From positions 16,043 through 80,042 of the forward strand of contig WTFV01000227.1 in assembly GCA_011523845.1 (NCBI GenBank): a stretch of 64,000 nt of DNA, given 5' to 3'. The notes beneath the pieces are model-generated. The model searched no databases. It was not told the DNA's origin and saw nothing but the letters and a program-made list of their open reading frames with translations. This document shows, in pieces, positions 53,454 to 62,438 of this stretch (position 1 is the first letter of the stretch; the number at the start of each line of letters is the position of its first letter). The stretch is from Acidobacteriota bacterium. GTDB taxonomy: Bacteria > Acidobacteriota > Vicinamibacteria > Vicinamibacterales > UBA8438. The position numbers were made by a program, and so were the translations under genes.

Positions 53454-54455
53454 ATGAGCCTGCGTCCGCGTCACATCCTCGGTTTCACTCTTGGTTTCGC
53501 TCTGATCCTGGCAACCGCGGCTCCGGCGGCGGCGCAGGGTCAGGGACGCGTGGCCGGTGCCGTCACCGACGAGAACGGCAACCCGCTGGCCGGCGTCCGG
53601 ATTACGGCGACGAACCCGGCCGCCAACCCGCCCCAGTTCGTCACCACCACCGATGACGACGGGCGTTTCGCCATCCTCGGACTGGTGAGCGGGCAATGGA
53701 TGTTCCGGGCCGACTGCATCGACGCGTGCGGCGAGAGGAACGGGTCGCCGCGCGGCTACGGGCCGAGCGAGGGGCCGTCGAACATCACGCAGACGCGCAA
53801 CCCGCCCATCGACTTCACGTTGGGGCGCGTACGCCATCCCCTGGCGCAGATGCTGGGCGACGAGGCGGTGGCCGGGATCGATCTGGACGCCATAGACGCC
53901 CGGATCGCCGCCTCGGATGCGGCATTCAACAGCGGGCGCTACCAGGAGGCGATTGCCGGCTACGAGGCCACGCTCGGGCAACTCCCGGCGCTCACCAGCC
54001 TGCACTTCAACATCGGCAACGCCTATTCGCAGTTGAACGACCAGGATGCCGCCATCGCGGCGTTCGAGCGGGCCCTGGCCAACGATCCGATGAATCAGGA
54101 CGTGTTGATCGCCCGGGCGCGCGCGCGGCTCGCCAACGGCACGGCCGACGCCGCCGACCGGCAACTCCTGGAGGATGCCGCATCCAGTCTCTCCGCGTCC
54201 CGCGAGGACCTCTACAACCAGGGCGAGCAGGCGTTCGCGCGCGGCGCCACCGGCGAGGCCGCCCAGTGGTACGAGCGCGCGAACATGGTGGACCCCAACT
54301 GGGGCCTGCCGCTCTTCAAGCTGGCGCTCGTAGCGCTCAACACGGGCGACATGGAGTCCGCCAAGGAGTACTTCCAGCGGGTGATCGACGTCAACGATCC
54401 CACCGCGGCAGCGGAAACCGCACAGGCGCAGGCGACGCTGAACGCGCTGCCCTGA
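53454..54455 (+). CDS. Exported carboxypeptidase-regulatory/TPR protein, second paralogue
   Basis: A 333-residue protein with the same order as its neighbour. It has a signal peptide (FALILATAAPAAAQ), a beta-sandwich (GRVAGAVTDENGNPLAGVR with DDDGRFAILGLVSGQW) and more TPR units (FNSGRYQEAIAGYEATLGQ, NIGNAYSQLNDQDAAIAAFE, LYNQGEQAFARGATGEAAQW, ALNTGDMESAKEYFQRV). An insertion with two Cys residues (ADCIDACGERNG) is absent from the first copy. An AGGAG site precedes the ATG. The pair likely arose by gene duplication followed by TPR expansion. Confidence 0.78.
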   Translation: MSLRPRHILGFTLGFALILATAAPAAAQGQGRVAGAVTDENGNPLAGVRITATNPAANPPQFVTTTDDDGRFAILGLVSGQWMFRADCIDACGERNGSPRGYGPSEGPSNITQTRNPPIDFTLGRVRHPLAQMLGDEAVAGIDLDAIDARIAASDAAFNSGRYQEAIAGYEATLGQLPALTSLHFNIGNAYSQLNDQDAAIAAFERALANDPMNQDVLIARARARLANGTADAADRQLLEDAASSLSASREDLYNQGEQAFARGATGEAAQWYERANMVDPNWGLPLFKLALVALNTGDMESAKEYFQRVIDVNDPTAAAETAQAQATLNALP

Positions 54456-54612
54456 ACGAACAGCGCGCTCGACCGCTGTTTTCGCACTTGGCCGCCGCGC
54501 GTGGCGCCGAACGTCTCGGCGTCACGCGCAAGCGTCTCGCCCGCCCTCGCCATCGCCCTCCATCGCCCGTCCTCCCGCTTGACTCCAGCCACGTGTTGGC
54601 CGACAATGGAAA

Positions 54613-54630
54613 TGAATGAACATTCATTCA
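54613..54630. promoter_or_regulatory. FadR-like operator overlapping the regulator's start codon
   Basis: TGAATGAA and TTCATTCA flank a two-base centre, forming a near-perfect 18-bp palindrome. It closely matches the TGAATGA-type operators bound by TetR-family FadR repressors of beta-oxidation genes. It covers the ATG at 54616, so binding would block initiation of the tetR-fad transcript. Confidence 0.75.
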
Positions 54631-55281
54631 CCGTCCTCGAACGAAACGCCGGCAACGACCTCCCGACGCCGGTCGCCTGCGCGCCGACAGTCCGGCACCG
54701 GCGACAAGGGGGCCGCGATTCTGGGTGCGGCCACCCGCGTGTTCGCCCGCCGCGGCTTCTTCAACGCCCAGGTCGCGGACGTGGCGCGGGAGGCGGGCGT
54801 CGCCGCCGGCACGGTCTATCTGTACTTCCGCAGCAAGGACGATCTGCTGACGTCGATCTTCGAGGAGTCGATGACGCGAGCGCTCCAGGAGACCGAACGG
54901 GCGCTCGCCGGCGTCACCGACCCGATCGAGCGGCTGCGCCGACTCGCCCGCGTGCACCTGGGCGGTCTCGGCAGCCAGCGCGATCTGGCGGTCGTCTTCC
55001 AGGTCGAGCTGCGCCAGTCGACGAAGTTCATCGAGCGCTTCTCCGCCGCCCAGCTTCGCACCTACCTGGATCACCTGCGGGACGCCGTCTGCGCGGGACA
55101 GCAGGCCGGGCTGTTCCGCGCCGACCTCAACGCGACGCTGGCGGCCAAGGCCATCTTCGGCGCGCTCGACGAGATGGTGACCAACTGGGTGCTGAGCAAC
55201 CGGAACCACCGGCTGATAGATGACGCGGACCCGGTCATCGACCTCCTGGTCAACGGCATGAAGGCGCAGCCGACAGTCTGA
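54616..55281 (+). CDS. TetR-family regulator of fatty-acid degradation (FadR-like)
   Basis: A 221-residue protein. The DNA-binding part is AAILGAATRVFARRGFFNAQ then VADVAREAGVAAGTVYLYFR and SKDDLL. The C-terminal ligand domain resembles acyl-CoA-responsive FadR of Bacillus and Thermus (LGSQRDLAVVFQVELRQSTKF). It sits at the head of fadN-hydrolase-fadA-fadE and its own start codon lies in a FadR-like palindrome. Autoregulation and control of the operon, relieved by long-chain acyl-CoA, is the expected mode (inference from family). fadN starts three bases after its stop. Confidence 0.87.
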   Translation: MNIHSPSSNETPATTSRRRSPARRQSGTGDKGAAILGAATRVFARRGFFNAQVADVAREAGVAAGTVYLYFRSKDDLLTSIFEESMTRALQETERALAGVTDPIERLRRLARVHLGGLGSQRDLAVVFQVELRQSTKFIERFSAAQLRTYLDHLRDAVCAGQQAGLFRADLNATLAAKAIFGALDEMVTNWVLSNRNHRLIDDADPVIDLLVNGMKAQPTV

Positions 55282-55284
55282 ACC

Positions 55285-57588
55285 ATGCAGCGCATACACT
55301 CGACCGCCGTGCTCGGCGCAGGCGTCATGGGCGCCCAGATCGCCGCCCACGCCGCCAACGCGGGCCTCTCCGTTCTCCTGCTCGATCTCGACACGGCAAC
55401 CGCCCGCGAGGGGCTGAAGCGGGCGCGCAGGCTCAAGCCCGACCCGTTCTTCACGCCGGAAACGGCGGGACGCATCGCCGTGGGCGGGTTCGACGCCGAT
55501 CTCGGACGCATCGCCGGGTGCGACTGGATCGTCGAGGCGGTGGTGGAGCGGCTCGACGTCAAGCAGGCGCTGCTGGCGCGGGTGGAGCCGCACCGGGCGG
55601 CGCACGCCATCGTCAGCTCCAACACGTCGGGCATTCCGATAGCCAGCCTCGCCGCGGGACGCGGCGAGGCGTTCCGGCGCCACTGGCTCGGAACGCATTT
55701 CTTCAATCCGCCGCGGTACCTGCCGCTGCTCGAGGTCATCCCGACCGCCGAGACGGACCGGGACGTGGTCGACGCCATGGTGCGGTTCGGCGACCGCGCG
55801 CTCGGAAAAGGGGTGGTCGTCGCGAAGGACACGCCGAACTTCATCGGCAACCGCATCGGCATGTTCGGCGTGCTGCGGGTGCTGGAGCAGCTCGCGGGCG
55901 GCGCCTGGACCATCGAGGAGCTCGACGCGCTGACCGGCCCCGCCATCGGCCGGCCCCGCTCGGCAACGTTCCGCACGCTCGACCTCGCCGGCCTGGACGT
56001 CCTGGCCCACGTCGCGGCCAACCTGGCGGAGCGTCTCGACGACGCGGACGAGCGCGCGTCCTTCACCCTGCCGCCGCTGGTCGCGGACATGGTCGAGCGG
56101 GGCTGGATCGGATCGAAGGCGGGCGGCGGGTTCTACCGCAAGCGGAAGACGGGCGGCGGCAGCGAGATCCTGACGCTGGACCCGCACGAGATGGACTACC
56201 GCCCGCGCCGCTCGCCGCAACTGCCGGCGCTGGACGCCGCCTCGGCCATCGACGACCCCGGCGAGCGGATCCGAACGTTGTTCCGGGGACGCGATCGCGC
56301 CGGCGAGTTCCTGCGCGCGACGCTGGCCCCGACGCTGGTGTACACGGCGGAGGCGGCCCCGGCGATCGCCCATTCCATCGACGACGTCGACCGCGCCATG
56401 CGGTGGGGCTTCGGCTGGGAGCTGGGTCCGTTCGAGATCTGGGACGCCATCGGCATCGACGCCGTGCTCGAAGCGGCCGGACGCCCCGACCCGCCGGCAC
56501 TCGTACGCGAGCTGCGGCGGTCGGCGCCGTCCGGGCCGGGGGCCGTCCGCTTCCGGAAGGGCGCGGTGCCGCCCCGCGCGCCCGATCTGCAGCTTCTGCG
56601 GCGCGCGAAGGACGAACGTCCGACGGTCAAGGAGAATGCGGGTGCGAGCCTGGTCGATCTCGGTGACGGCGTGCTGGGGCTCGAGTTCCACTCGAAGATG
56701 AACGCCATCGGCGGCGACACGGTCGCGATGATGCAGGCCGGCGTGGATGAGGCGTCGCGGCATTTCGCGGCGCTGGTCGTCGGCAACGACGCGCCGGCAT
56801 TCTCCGCGGGAGCCAACCTGATGCTCCTGCTGCTCGAGGCCCAGGAGGAGAACTGGGACGAGATAGACCTGATGGTGCGCACCTTCCAGTCGGCCGTCCT
56901 GGGGCTGCGGTACGCCGGCGTGCCGGTGGTCGTCGCTCCGGCCGGGCTGGCCCTCGGCGGCGGCTGCGAGATCGTCCTGCACGCAGACCGGGTCCAGGCC
57001 GCGGCCGAGACCTACCTGGGGCAGGTGGAGGTCGGCGCCGGCCTGATCCCGGCCGGGGGCGGCACGAAGGAGCTGCTCTCCCGCTTCACGGCGCGCGCGC
57101 CGGCCGGGGCGGCCGACCTGCTGCCGTACGTCCAGCAGGCGTTCGAGCTGATCGGATTCGGGAAGACCTCGACCAGCGCGGCCGACGCCCGGCGCCTGGG
57201 ACTCCTGCGCGACACGGACGGCATGACGATGAACCGGGAGCGGCTGCTGGCCGATGCGAAGGCGGTCGCCCTGGGGATGGCGCGCGCCGGCTACCAGCCG
57301 CCCGCGCCACCCGACGACATTCCCGTCGGCGGGGCCGGCGTCCGCGCGGCGCTGGATCTGGGCGTGCACCTGGCGTGGCGCGGCGGACGCATCAGCGACC
57401 ACGACGCCCGCATCGGGCGGACGCTCTCCCGCATTCTCGCGGGCGGCGATCTCCCGCACGCCACCACGGTATCCGAGCGACGGCTGCTCGATCTGGAGCG
57501 CGAAGCGTTCCTGAGCCTGTGCGGCGAGCCGAAGACGCAGGAACGCATCGCCCACGTGCTGAAGACCGGAAAGCCCCTGAGAAACTGA
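55285..57588 (+). CDS. fadN: 3-hydroxyacyl-CoA dehydrogenase / enoyl-CoA hydratase
   Basis: A 767-residue bifunctional beta-oxidation enzyme. The dehydrogenase comes first: Rossmann VLGAGVMGAQIAAHAANAG (GxGxxG at 11-16), SSNTSGIPI, GTHFFNPPRYLPLLEVI (catalytic His) and KDTPNFIGNRIGMF. A hydratase-like domain follows with LEFHSKMNAIGGDT, PAFSAGANL (oxyanion hole) and LALGGGCEIVLHAD. This order is that of FadN/YusL and is opposite to E. coli FadB. It is the first enzyme gene of the operon and overlaps the next gene by one base (TGATG). Confidence 0.92.
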   Translation: MQRIHSTAVLGAGVMGAQIAAHAANAGLSVLLLDLDTATAREGLKRARRLKPDPFFTPETAGRIAVGGFDADLGRIAGCDWIVEAVVERLDVKQALLARVEPHRAAHAIVSSNTSGIPIASLAAGRGEAFRRHWLGTHFFNPPRYLPLLEVIPTAETDRDVVDAMVRFGDRALGKGVVVAKDTPNFIGNRIGMFGVLRVLEQLAGGAWTIEELDALTGPAIGRPRSATFRTLDLAGLDVLAHVAANLAERLDDADERASFTLPPLVADMVERGWIGSKAGGGFYRKRKTGGGSEILTLDPHEMDYRPRRSPQLPALDAASAIDDPGERIRTLFRGRDRAGEFLRATLAPTLVYTAEAAPAIAHSIDDVDRAMRWGFGWELGPFEIWDAIGIDAVLEAAGRPDPPALVRELRRSAPSGPGAVRFRKGAVPPRAPDLQLLRRAKDERPTVKENAGASLVDLGDGVLGLEFHSKMNAIGGDTVAMMQAGVDEASRHFAALVVGNDAPAFSAGANLMLLLLEAQEENWDEIDLMVRTFQSAVLGLRYAGVPVVVAPAGLALGGGCEIVLHADRVQAAAETYLGQVEVGAGLIPAGGGTKELLSRFTARAPAGAADLLPYVQQAFELIGFGKTSTSAADARRLGLLRDTDGMTMNRERLLADAKAVALGMARAGYQPPAPPDDIPVGGAGVRAALDLGVHLAWRGGRISDHDARIGRTLSRILAGGDLPHATTVSERRLLDLEREAFLSLCGEPKTQERIAHVLKTGKPLRN

Positions 57589-58400
57589 TGACCGACCGCG
57601 GCGCCGGCGCACCGCTCGTGCTCGTACCCGGAATCCAGGGCCGCTGGGAATGGATGCTCCCCGCGGTGGACGCCCTCGCCGCGCGCTGCCGCGTCATCAC
57701 CGGATCGCTGCCGGGGGACACGGGCTCCATTTTCGACGCCGATCCGGCGGCCGGCTTCGAGCGCCACACCGCGTGGCTCGACGCCCTGCTCGATCGCGCC
57801 GGAGTGCGCGGCCCGGCTTCGCTGTGCGGGGTGTCCTACGGCGGCTGGATCGCGCTGCACTACGCCGCCGTCCGCCCGGAGCGCGCGCGGACGCTGACCC
57901 TCGTCTCCACGCCGTCGCCCGCGTGGCGGCCGGGATGCAGGGTGAACCGGTACCTGGCGGCCCCCCGCCTGATGTCGCCGGTCTTCGCGCTCGGCTCTCC
58001 GTTCCGGCTGTACCCGGAGATCGCGGCCGCCTTCCCGTCGCTCGGCGAGCGCGCCCGGTTCATCGCGCATCACCTGTGGCGGGTGGCGCGGCATCCCATG
58101 GCCCCGACCTGCATGGCCGACCGCGTGCGCTGGGCCGGCCGCGTCGATTTCGCGGCCCACTGCCGCCGCATCGCGGCCCCCACCCAGGTCGTGACCGGCG
58201 AGCCGGGGCTCGATCGCGTCGTCGACGTGGGCAGCACCCGCGAGTACCTGAAGGCAATCCCGGGCGCACGGTACGATCGGATCGAGCGGACGGGGCACCT
58301 GGGACTCGTCACCCGTCCCGAGCGCTTCGCCGACGTCGTGACTCGGTTCGTGGAATCGCACGCCGCGAGCGCCGCAGCACCCGCGCGGATCCCTGCATGA
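57588..58400 (+). CDS. Alpha/beta hydrolase
   Basis: A 270-residue hydrolase. VLVPGIQGRW gives the oxyanion region, the nucleophile elbow is CGVSYGGW (Ser83), and the late His lies in IERTGHLGLVTRP. The acidic member is probably in VVTGEPGLDRVV. The substrate is unknown; within a beta-oxidation operon a thioesterase or lipid-ester hydrolase role is plausible. The ATG overlaps the fadN stop, and fadA starts 31 bases after its end. This gene is an addition to the plain fadN-fadA-fadE order. Confidence 0.82.
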   Translation: MTDRGAGAPLVLVPGIQGRWEWMLPAVDALAARCRVITGSLPGDTGSIFDADPAAGFERHTAWLDALLDRAGVRGPASLCGVSYGGWIALHYAAVRPERARTLTLVSTPSPAWRPGCRVNRYLAAPRLMSPVFALGSPFRLYPEIAAAFPSLGERARFIAHHLWRVARHPMAPTCMADRVRWAGRVDFAAHCRRIAAPTQVVTGEPGLDRVVDVGSTREYLKAIPGARYDRIERTGHLGLVTRPERFADVVTRFVESHAASAAAPARIPA

Positions 58401-58431
58401 TGGACAGATCCAACCCAAGCGAGTCGAGACC

Positions 58432-59616
58432 ATGAGAGACGCAGTCATCGCATCCGCCGTTCGCACCCCGGTCGGCAAGGCGCCGAAGGGCACGCTGCGC
58501 ACGACCCGCCCGGACGAGCTGGCCGCCGTCGCGATCCGGGAGGCATTGCGTCGCGCCGAGGGCATCGAGCCGGAGACCGTGGACGACGTCATCCTCGGCT
58601 GCGCCATGCCCGAGGCCGAGCAGGGGATGAACGTGGCCCGCATCGCGAGCCTGCGGGCCGGCGTTCCCGTCGAGGCCTCGGCCGTCACCATCAACCGGTT
58701 CTGCTCGTCGGGGCTGCAGTCGATCGCTTTCGCGGCGGAGAAGATCATGGTCGGCTGGGCCGACACGATAGTGGCCGGCGGCACCGAGTCGATGAGCCTG
58801 GTGCCGATGGGGGGCCACAAGATCGCGCCGAACCCGGAGCTCGTGGCGCACTACCCGGACGTCTATCTCAGCACCGGCCTGGTCGCCGAGAACCACGCGC
58901 GCGAGTCGTCGATCAGCCGCGAGGAGCAGGACGCCTACGCCCTGCGCAGCCACCAGCGGGCGCTGGCGGCGATGGACGCCGGGCGTTTCGATGCGGAGAC
59001 GGTTTCGGTCGAGGTCAGCATCGCCGAGCCGGGGAACGGCAATGGAGACCCGCCCGTGGTGCGCGACGTCACGCTCGAGAAGGACGAGGGACCGCGGGCG
59101 GACACGTCGCTGGAGGCGCTCGGCAAGTTGAAGCCGGTTTTCCTCGCCGGCGGATCGGTCACCGCCGGCAACTCGTCGCAGATGAGCGACGGGGCCGCCG
59201 CCGTGGTCGTCACCTCCGCCGAACGGGCCGGGCAGGCGGGCCTGAAGCCGCTCGCGCGATTCGTCGCCTACGCGACGGCGGGCGTCGAGCCGGAGCTGTT
59301 CGGCATCGGCCCCGTTCCCGCCATTCGCAAGGCGCTGAAGACGGCCGGGCTGACGATGGACGACATCGACCTGGTGGAGCTGAACGAAGCGTTCGCGGCG
59401 CAGATAGTGGCCTGCCTGCGCGAGCTGCCCATCGATCCGGACCGGCTCAACGTCAACGGCGGCGCCATCGCGCTCGGACACCCGCTCGGCTGCACCGGCG
59501 CGAAGCTGACCGCCTCGCTGCTCCACGAGCTCGAACGGCGGAACGGACGCTACGGCATGGTCACCATGTGCGTGGGCGGCGGCATGGGCGCGGCCGGCAT
59601 CTTCGAGCGACTCTGA
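58432..59616 (+). CDS. fadA: Acetyl-CoA acyltransferase (3-ketoacyl-CoA thiolase)
   Basis: A 394-residue thiolase that cleaves 3-ketoacyl-CoA to acetyl-CoA and a shortened acyl-CoA. The nucleophile is Cys91 in INRFCSSGLQ. LNEAFAAQIVACL, GHPLGCTGAK (catalytic His) and CVGGGMGAAG (second Cys) complete the active site. The length is standard. It lies in the middle of the fad operon. Confidence 0.94.
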   Translation: MRDAVIASAVRTPVGKAPKGTLRTTRPDELAAVAIREALRRAEGIEPETVDDVILGCAMPEAEQGMNVARIASLRAGVPVEASAVTINRFCSSGLQSIAFAAEKIMVGWADTIVAGGTESMSLVPMGGHKIAPNPELVAHYPDVYLSTGLVAENHARESSISREEQDAYALRSHQRALAAMDAGRFDAETVSVEVSIAEPGNGNGDPPVVRDVTLEKDEGPRADTSLEALGKLKPVFLAGGSVTAGNSSQMSDGAAAVVVTSAERAGQAGLKPLARFVAYATAGVEPELFGIGPVPAIRKALKTAGLTMDDIDLVELNEAFAAQIVACLRELPIDPDRLNVNGGAIALGHPLGCTGAKLTASLLHELERRNGRYGMVTMCVGGGMGAAGIFERL

Positions 59617-59662
59617 CCGGCGCCGCGGGCGCCGTGACACCCTGCAACAGGGAGGGACCATC

Positions 59663-61435
59663 ATGACCACCACCGCAATAGAGACCGTCCCGCGCGGCGG
59701 CGCATGGCTCCTGGAGGCGACCGCGCCGGACACCCTCTTCACGCCGGAGCGCATGACCGAGGAGCACCGGCTGATACTGCAGACGGCGCGGGAGTTCACC
59801 GCCGAGGTCAACGAGCACACCGAGCAACTGGAGACGAAGGACTGGGACCTGACGCGCGAGCTGCTGCGGCGCGCCGGCGAGCTCGGCCTGCTCTCCGTCA
59901 ACGTACCGGAGGCCTACGGCGGCCTCGCGCTCGACAAGGCCAGCGCGGCCATCATCGCCGGCTGCCTCGGCCAGTGCGGCTCGTTCAGCGCCACCTACGG
60001 CGCGCACGCCAACCTGGCCATCCTGCCGATCCGGATGTACGGCACCGAAGAGCAGAAGCAGCGCTACCTGCCGTCGCTGGTGACCGGCGAGATCGTCGGG
60101 GCCTACTGCCTGAGCGAGGCGGGCTCCGGCTCGGACGCGCTCGGGGCCAGGGCGCGCGCCACGCGGCAGGCGGACGGCAGCTTCGTGCTGAACGGCGAGA
60201 AGATGTGGATCACCAACGGGGGCTTCGCCGACCTCTACATCGTCTTCGCCAAGGTGGACGGCGAGCACTTCACCGCGTTCATCGTCGAGCGGGGATTCGA
60301 AGGCGTCTCCACCGGGAAGGAAGAGCACAAGATGGGCCTGCACGGCTCGTCGACGACGCCGGTCATCCTGCAGGACGTGCGGGTGCCGGCCGACAACCTG
60401 CTCGGCGCGGTCGGCAAGGGCCACAAGGTCGCCTTCAACGTGCTCAACTACGGGCGCTTCAAGCTGGGCGCATCGACGGCGGGCGGAGCGCGGGGGGCCA
60501 TCGGGGAAGCGGCGCGCTACGCCGCCGGCCGGCGTCAGTTCGGACAGCCGATCGCGAGCTTCGGCGCCGTCAAGCACAAGCTCGGCGGCATGGTCGCTCG
60601 CACCTACGCGCTCGAGTCGATGGTCTTCCGCACGGCGGGCCTCATCGACGAGACGCTGGAGGGCGCCGCGGCCGAAGACGGCGGCGCCGTCCTCCGCGCG
60701 CTCGAGGAGTACGCCGTCGAGTCCTCGATCCTCAAGGTGGAGGGCAGCGAGACGCTGCACGAGGTCCTCGACGAGAACGTCCAGATCCACGGCGGCAACG
60801 GGTTCGTCCGCGACTACCCGGCCGAGCGCCACTACCGCGATTCGCGGGTGAACCGGATCTTCGAGGGGACGAACGAGATCAACCGGCTGCTCATTCCCGG
60901 CATGCTCGTCAAGCGCGCCGTCAAGGGCGAGCTGCCCCTCATCCCCGCCGCGAAGAAGCTGCAGGACGAGGTCCTGGCGCCTTCGCCGGCTGCGGCCCCG
61001 CCGGATGGTCCGCTCGATGCCGCGGCGTCCGCCGTCGGCATGTTCCGCAAGGTCGGGCTGGCCGTGATCGGCCTCGCCATGCAGACCTACGGAGACAAGC
61101 TCGGCGAGCAGCAGGAGGTGCTCTCGTTCGCGGCCGACGTCGTCATCGACACCTACGCGGCCGACAGCGCGGTGGCCCGGGCGCGGGCGGCGACGCAGAC
61201 CGGCGCGGCGGGGGCCGAGCTGCAGGCCGACGCCGCCGCGTCGTACGTCGACGGGGCGGCCATGCGCGTCGAGTCCAGGGCTCGCTCCGCCTTCGCCGCG
61301 ATGGCCCGGGGAGACGAGCTCCGGACCCGCCTGGCGGCGTTGCGCCGGCTCCTGAAGGTGACCCCCATCGACGACGTGAGCGTCCGGCGGCGGCTCTCGG
61401 AGGCGGCAGTGGACCGGGGCGCGTATCCCGTCTGA
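59663..61435 (+). CDS. fadE: Acyl-CoA dehydrogenase
   Basis: A 590-residue FAD enzyme for the first step of beta-oxidation. Family segments are YCLSEAGSGSDALGARARA and MWITNGGFADLYIVFAKV for FAD and substrate binding, GRRQFGQPIASFGAVKHKL, and RIFEGTNEINRLLIPGM, where the Glu next to Gly-Thr-Asn is the usual base in this subgroup. An extra C-terminal helical domain, after residue about 430, matches the long FadE/VLCAD-like class that handles long chains. An AGGGAGG site precedes the ATG. It ends the operon. Confidence 0.93.
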   Translation: MTTTAIETVPRGGAWLLEATAPDTLFTPERMTEEHRLILQTAREFTAEVNEHTEQLETKDWDLTRELLRRAGELGLLSVNVPEAYGGLALDKASAAIIAGCLGQCGSFSATYGAHANLAILPIRMYGTEEQKQRYLPSLVTGEIVGAYCLSEAGSGSDALGARARATRQADGSFVLNGEKMWITNGGFADLYIVFAKVDGEHFTAFIVERGFEGVSTGKEEHKMGLHGSSTTPVILQDVRVPADNLLGAVGKGHKVAFNVLNYGRFKLGASTAGGARGAIGEAARYAAGRRQFGQPIASFGAVKHKLGGMVARTYALESMVFRTAGLIDETLEGAAAEDGGAVLRALEEYAVESSILKVEGSETLHEVLDENVQIHGGNGFVRDYPAERHYRDSRVNRIFEGTNEINRLLIPGMLVKRAVKGELPLIPAAKKLQDEVLAPSPAAAPPDGPLDAAASAVGMFRKVGLAVIGLAMQTYGDKLGEQQEVLSFAADVVIDTYAADSAVARARAATQTGAAGAELQADAAASYVDGAAMRVESRARSAFAAMARGDELRTRLAALRRLLKVTPIDDVSVRRRLSEAAVDRGAYPV

Positions 61436-61738
61436 GTTCCTCGCCCGGCGGCGCCGGACCCCGCAGCATGAAACCGGGGTATCGGGTGGGGGGTGCAGCC
61501 AAGCGGCCGGGACGTACCGATCAGCCGGCTGGCGTCTGTTGGGACCATGAGTTTCCCAGTAGTAGTTTTCCACCCGGCAGGGCCGGACCCGCGCAATGGG
61601 CGAGACCCGGGTGGTTTCCCGGTAGCGGCGTCGGGTGCGGCGGACGGCCGGAAGCCCGGTGGTGACGCCCGCACTTCGCACGCGGGCGCCTGGAGGTATA
61701 TTCTTGGAGCGGTGCGACCGGAAGGACTCGAGAGACGC
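61436..61738. other. Intergenic region with a possible -10 box
   Basis: 303 bases after fadE. TATATT at 61697-61702 could be a -10 box for the next gene, lying about 37 bases before its likely GTG. No gene or terminator hairpin with a T-tract was recognised in the remainder. Confidence 0.45.
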
Positions 61739-62431
61739 GTGACCAGGATCTTCGGCTCGCGCACGGCGGTTGCGTGGCGAGGACGGCTCGCCGCCGGCGC
61801 GCTGGCGGGCGTCCTCCTGCTGTCGGCGGCGTGCGGGCCGCCGGAGCCGGACGAGGGCAACTACGTCGAGCAGCTTGTCGAGGCCCGTGCCTACAAGGAC
61901 GAGTTCCTCACGAGCGACCCCGAGTCGTTCGTGCCGCTCGATCGACGCTCGTGGATGGTGCCGCTTCGCTACTACGATCCGGACCCCTCGTACCGCGTGC
62001 CCGCGCAGCTCGACATCGCGGACGACCAGCCCATCTTCGACATTCCCACGTCCACCGGGCAGTTCCGCCGCATGCAGCGCATCGGCCATCTCGAGTTCGT
62101 GCTGCACGGCGAGTCCTACCGGCTGACGGCGCTGCTGTCCGAGGAGGAGGGCCTGTTCGTGCCCTTCCGCGACGAGACGAGCCGCGACGAGACGTATCCG
62201 GCCGGGCGCTACATCGACCTGCCGTTCAGCCCGACCGGCGTCTACGACCTCGACTTCAACCGCGCCTACAATCCGACCTGCTATTTCGACGAGCAGTACG
62301 ACTGCCCGTTTCCCCCACCGGAGAACCGCCTGCGGACGGCGATCCGCGCCGGCGAGAGACTGCCTCCCGAAGAGGAACGCCGGCTGCCGATCTTCGCTCC
62401 CGAACCGCCGGCCGAAGCCCCGGGCCCATGA
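61739..62431 (+). CDS. DUF1684 lipoprotein
   Basis: A 230-residue protein when started at GTG 61739. The N-terminus is a lipoprotein signal (AAGALAGVLLLSAAC, lipobox Cys). The body has the DUF1684 pattern: EARAYKDEFLTSDPESFVP, ETYPAGRYIDLPF and the ending LDFNRAYNPTCYF then DCPFPPPENRLRTAIRAGER. Function is unknown; family members are predicted to be exported. A GTG at 61712 is an alternative start. The HAD gene starts seven bases after its stop. Confidence 0.78.
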   Translation: MTRIFGSRTAVAWRGRLAAGALAGVLLLSAACGPPEPDEGNYVEQLVEARAYKDEFLTSDPESFVPLDRRSWMVPLRYYDPDPSYRVPAQLDIADDQPIFDIPTSTGQFRRMQRIGHLEFVLHGESYRLTALLSEEEGLFVPFRDETSRDETYPAGRYIDLPFSPTGVYDLDFNRAYNPTCYFDEQYDCPFPPPENRLRTAIRAGERLPPEEERRLPIFAPEPPAEAPGP

Positions 62432-62438
62432 CCGGCCC

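Noticed and set aside
54628..57612. A 994-codon minus-strand frame opposite tetR and fadN
   Set aside because: It overlaps the clear fad genes on the other strand and has no family signature.
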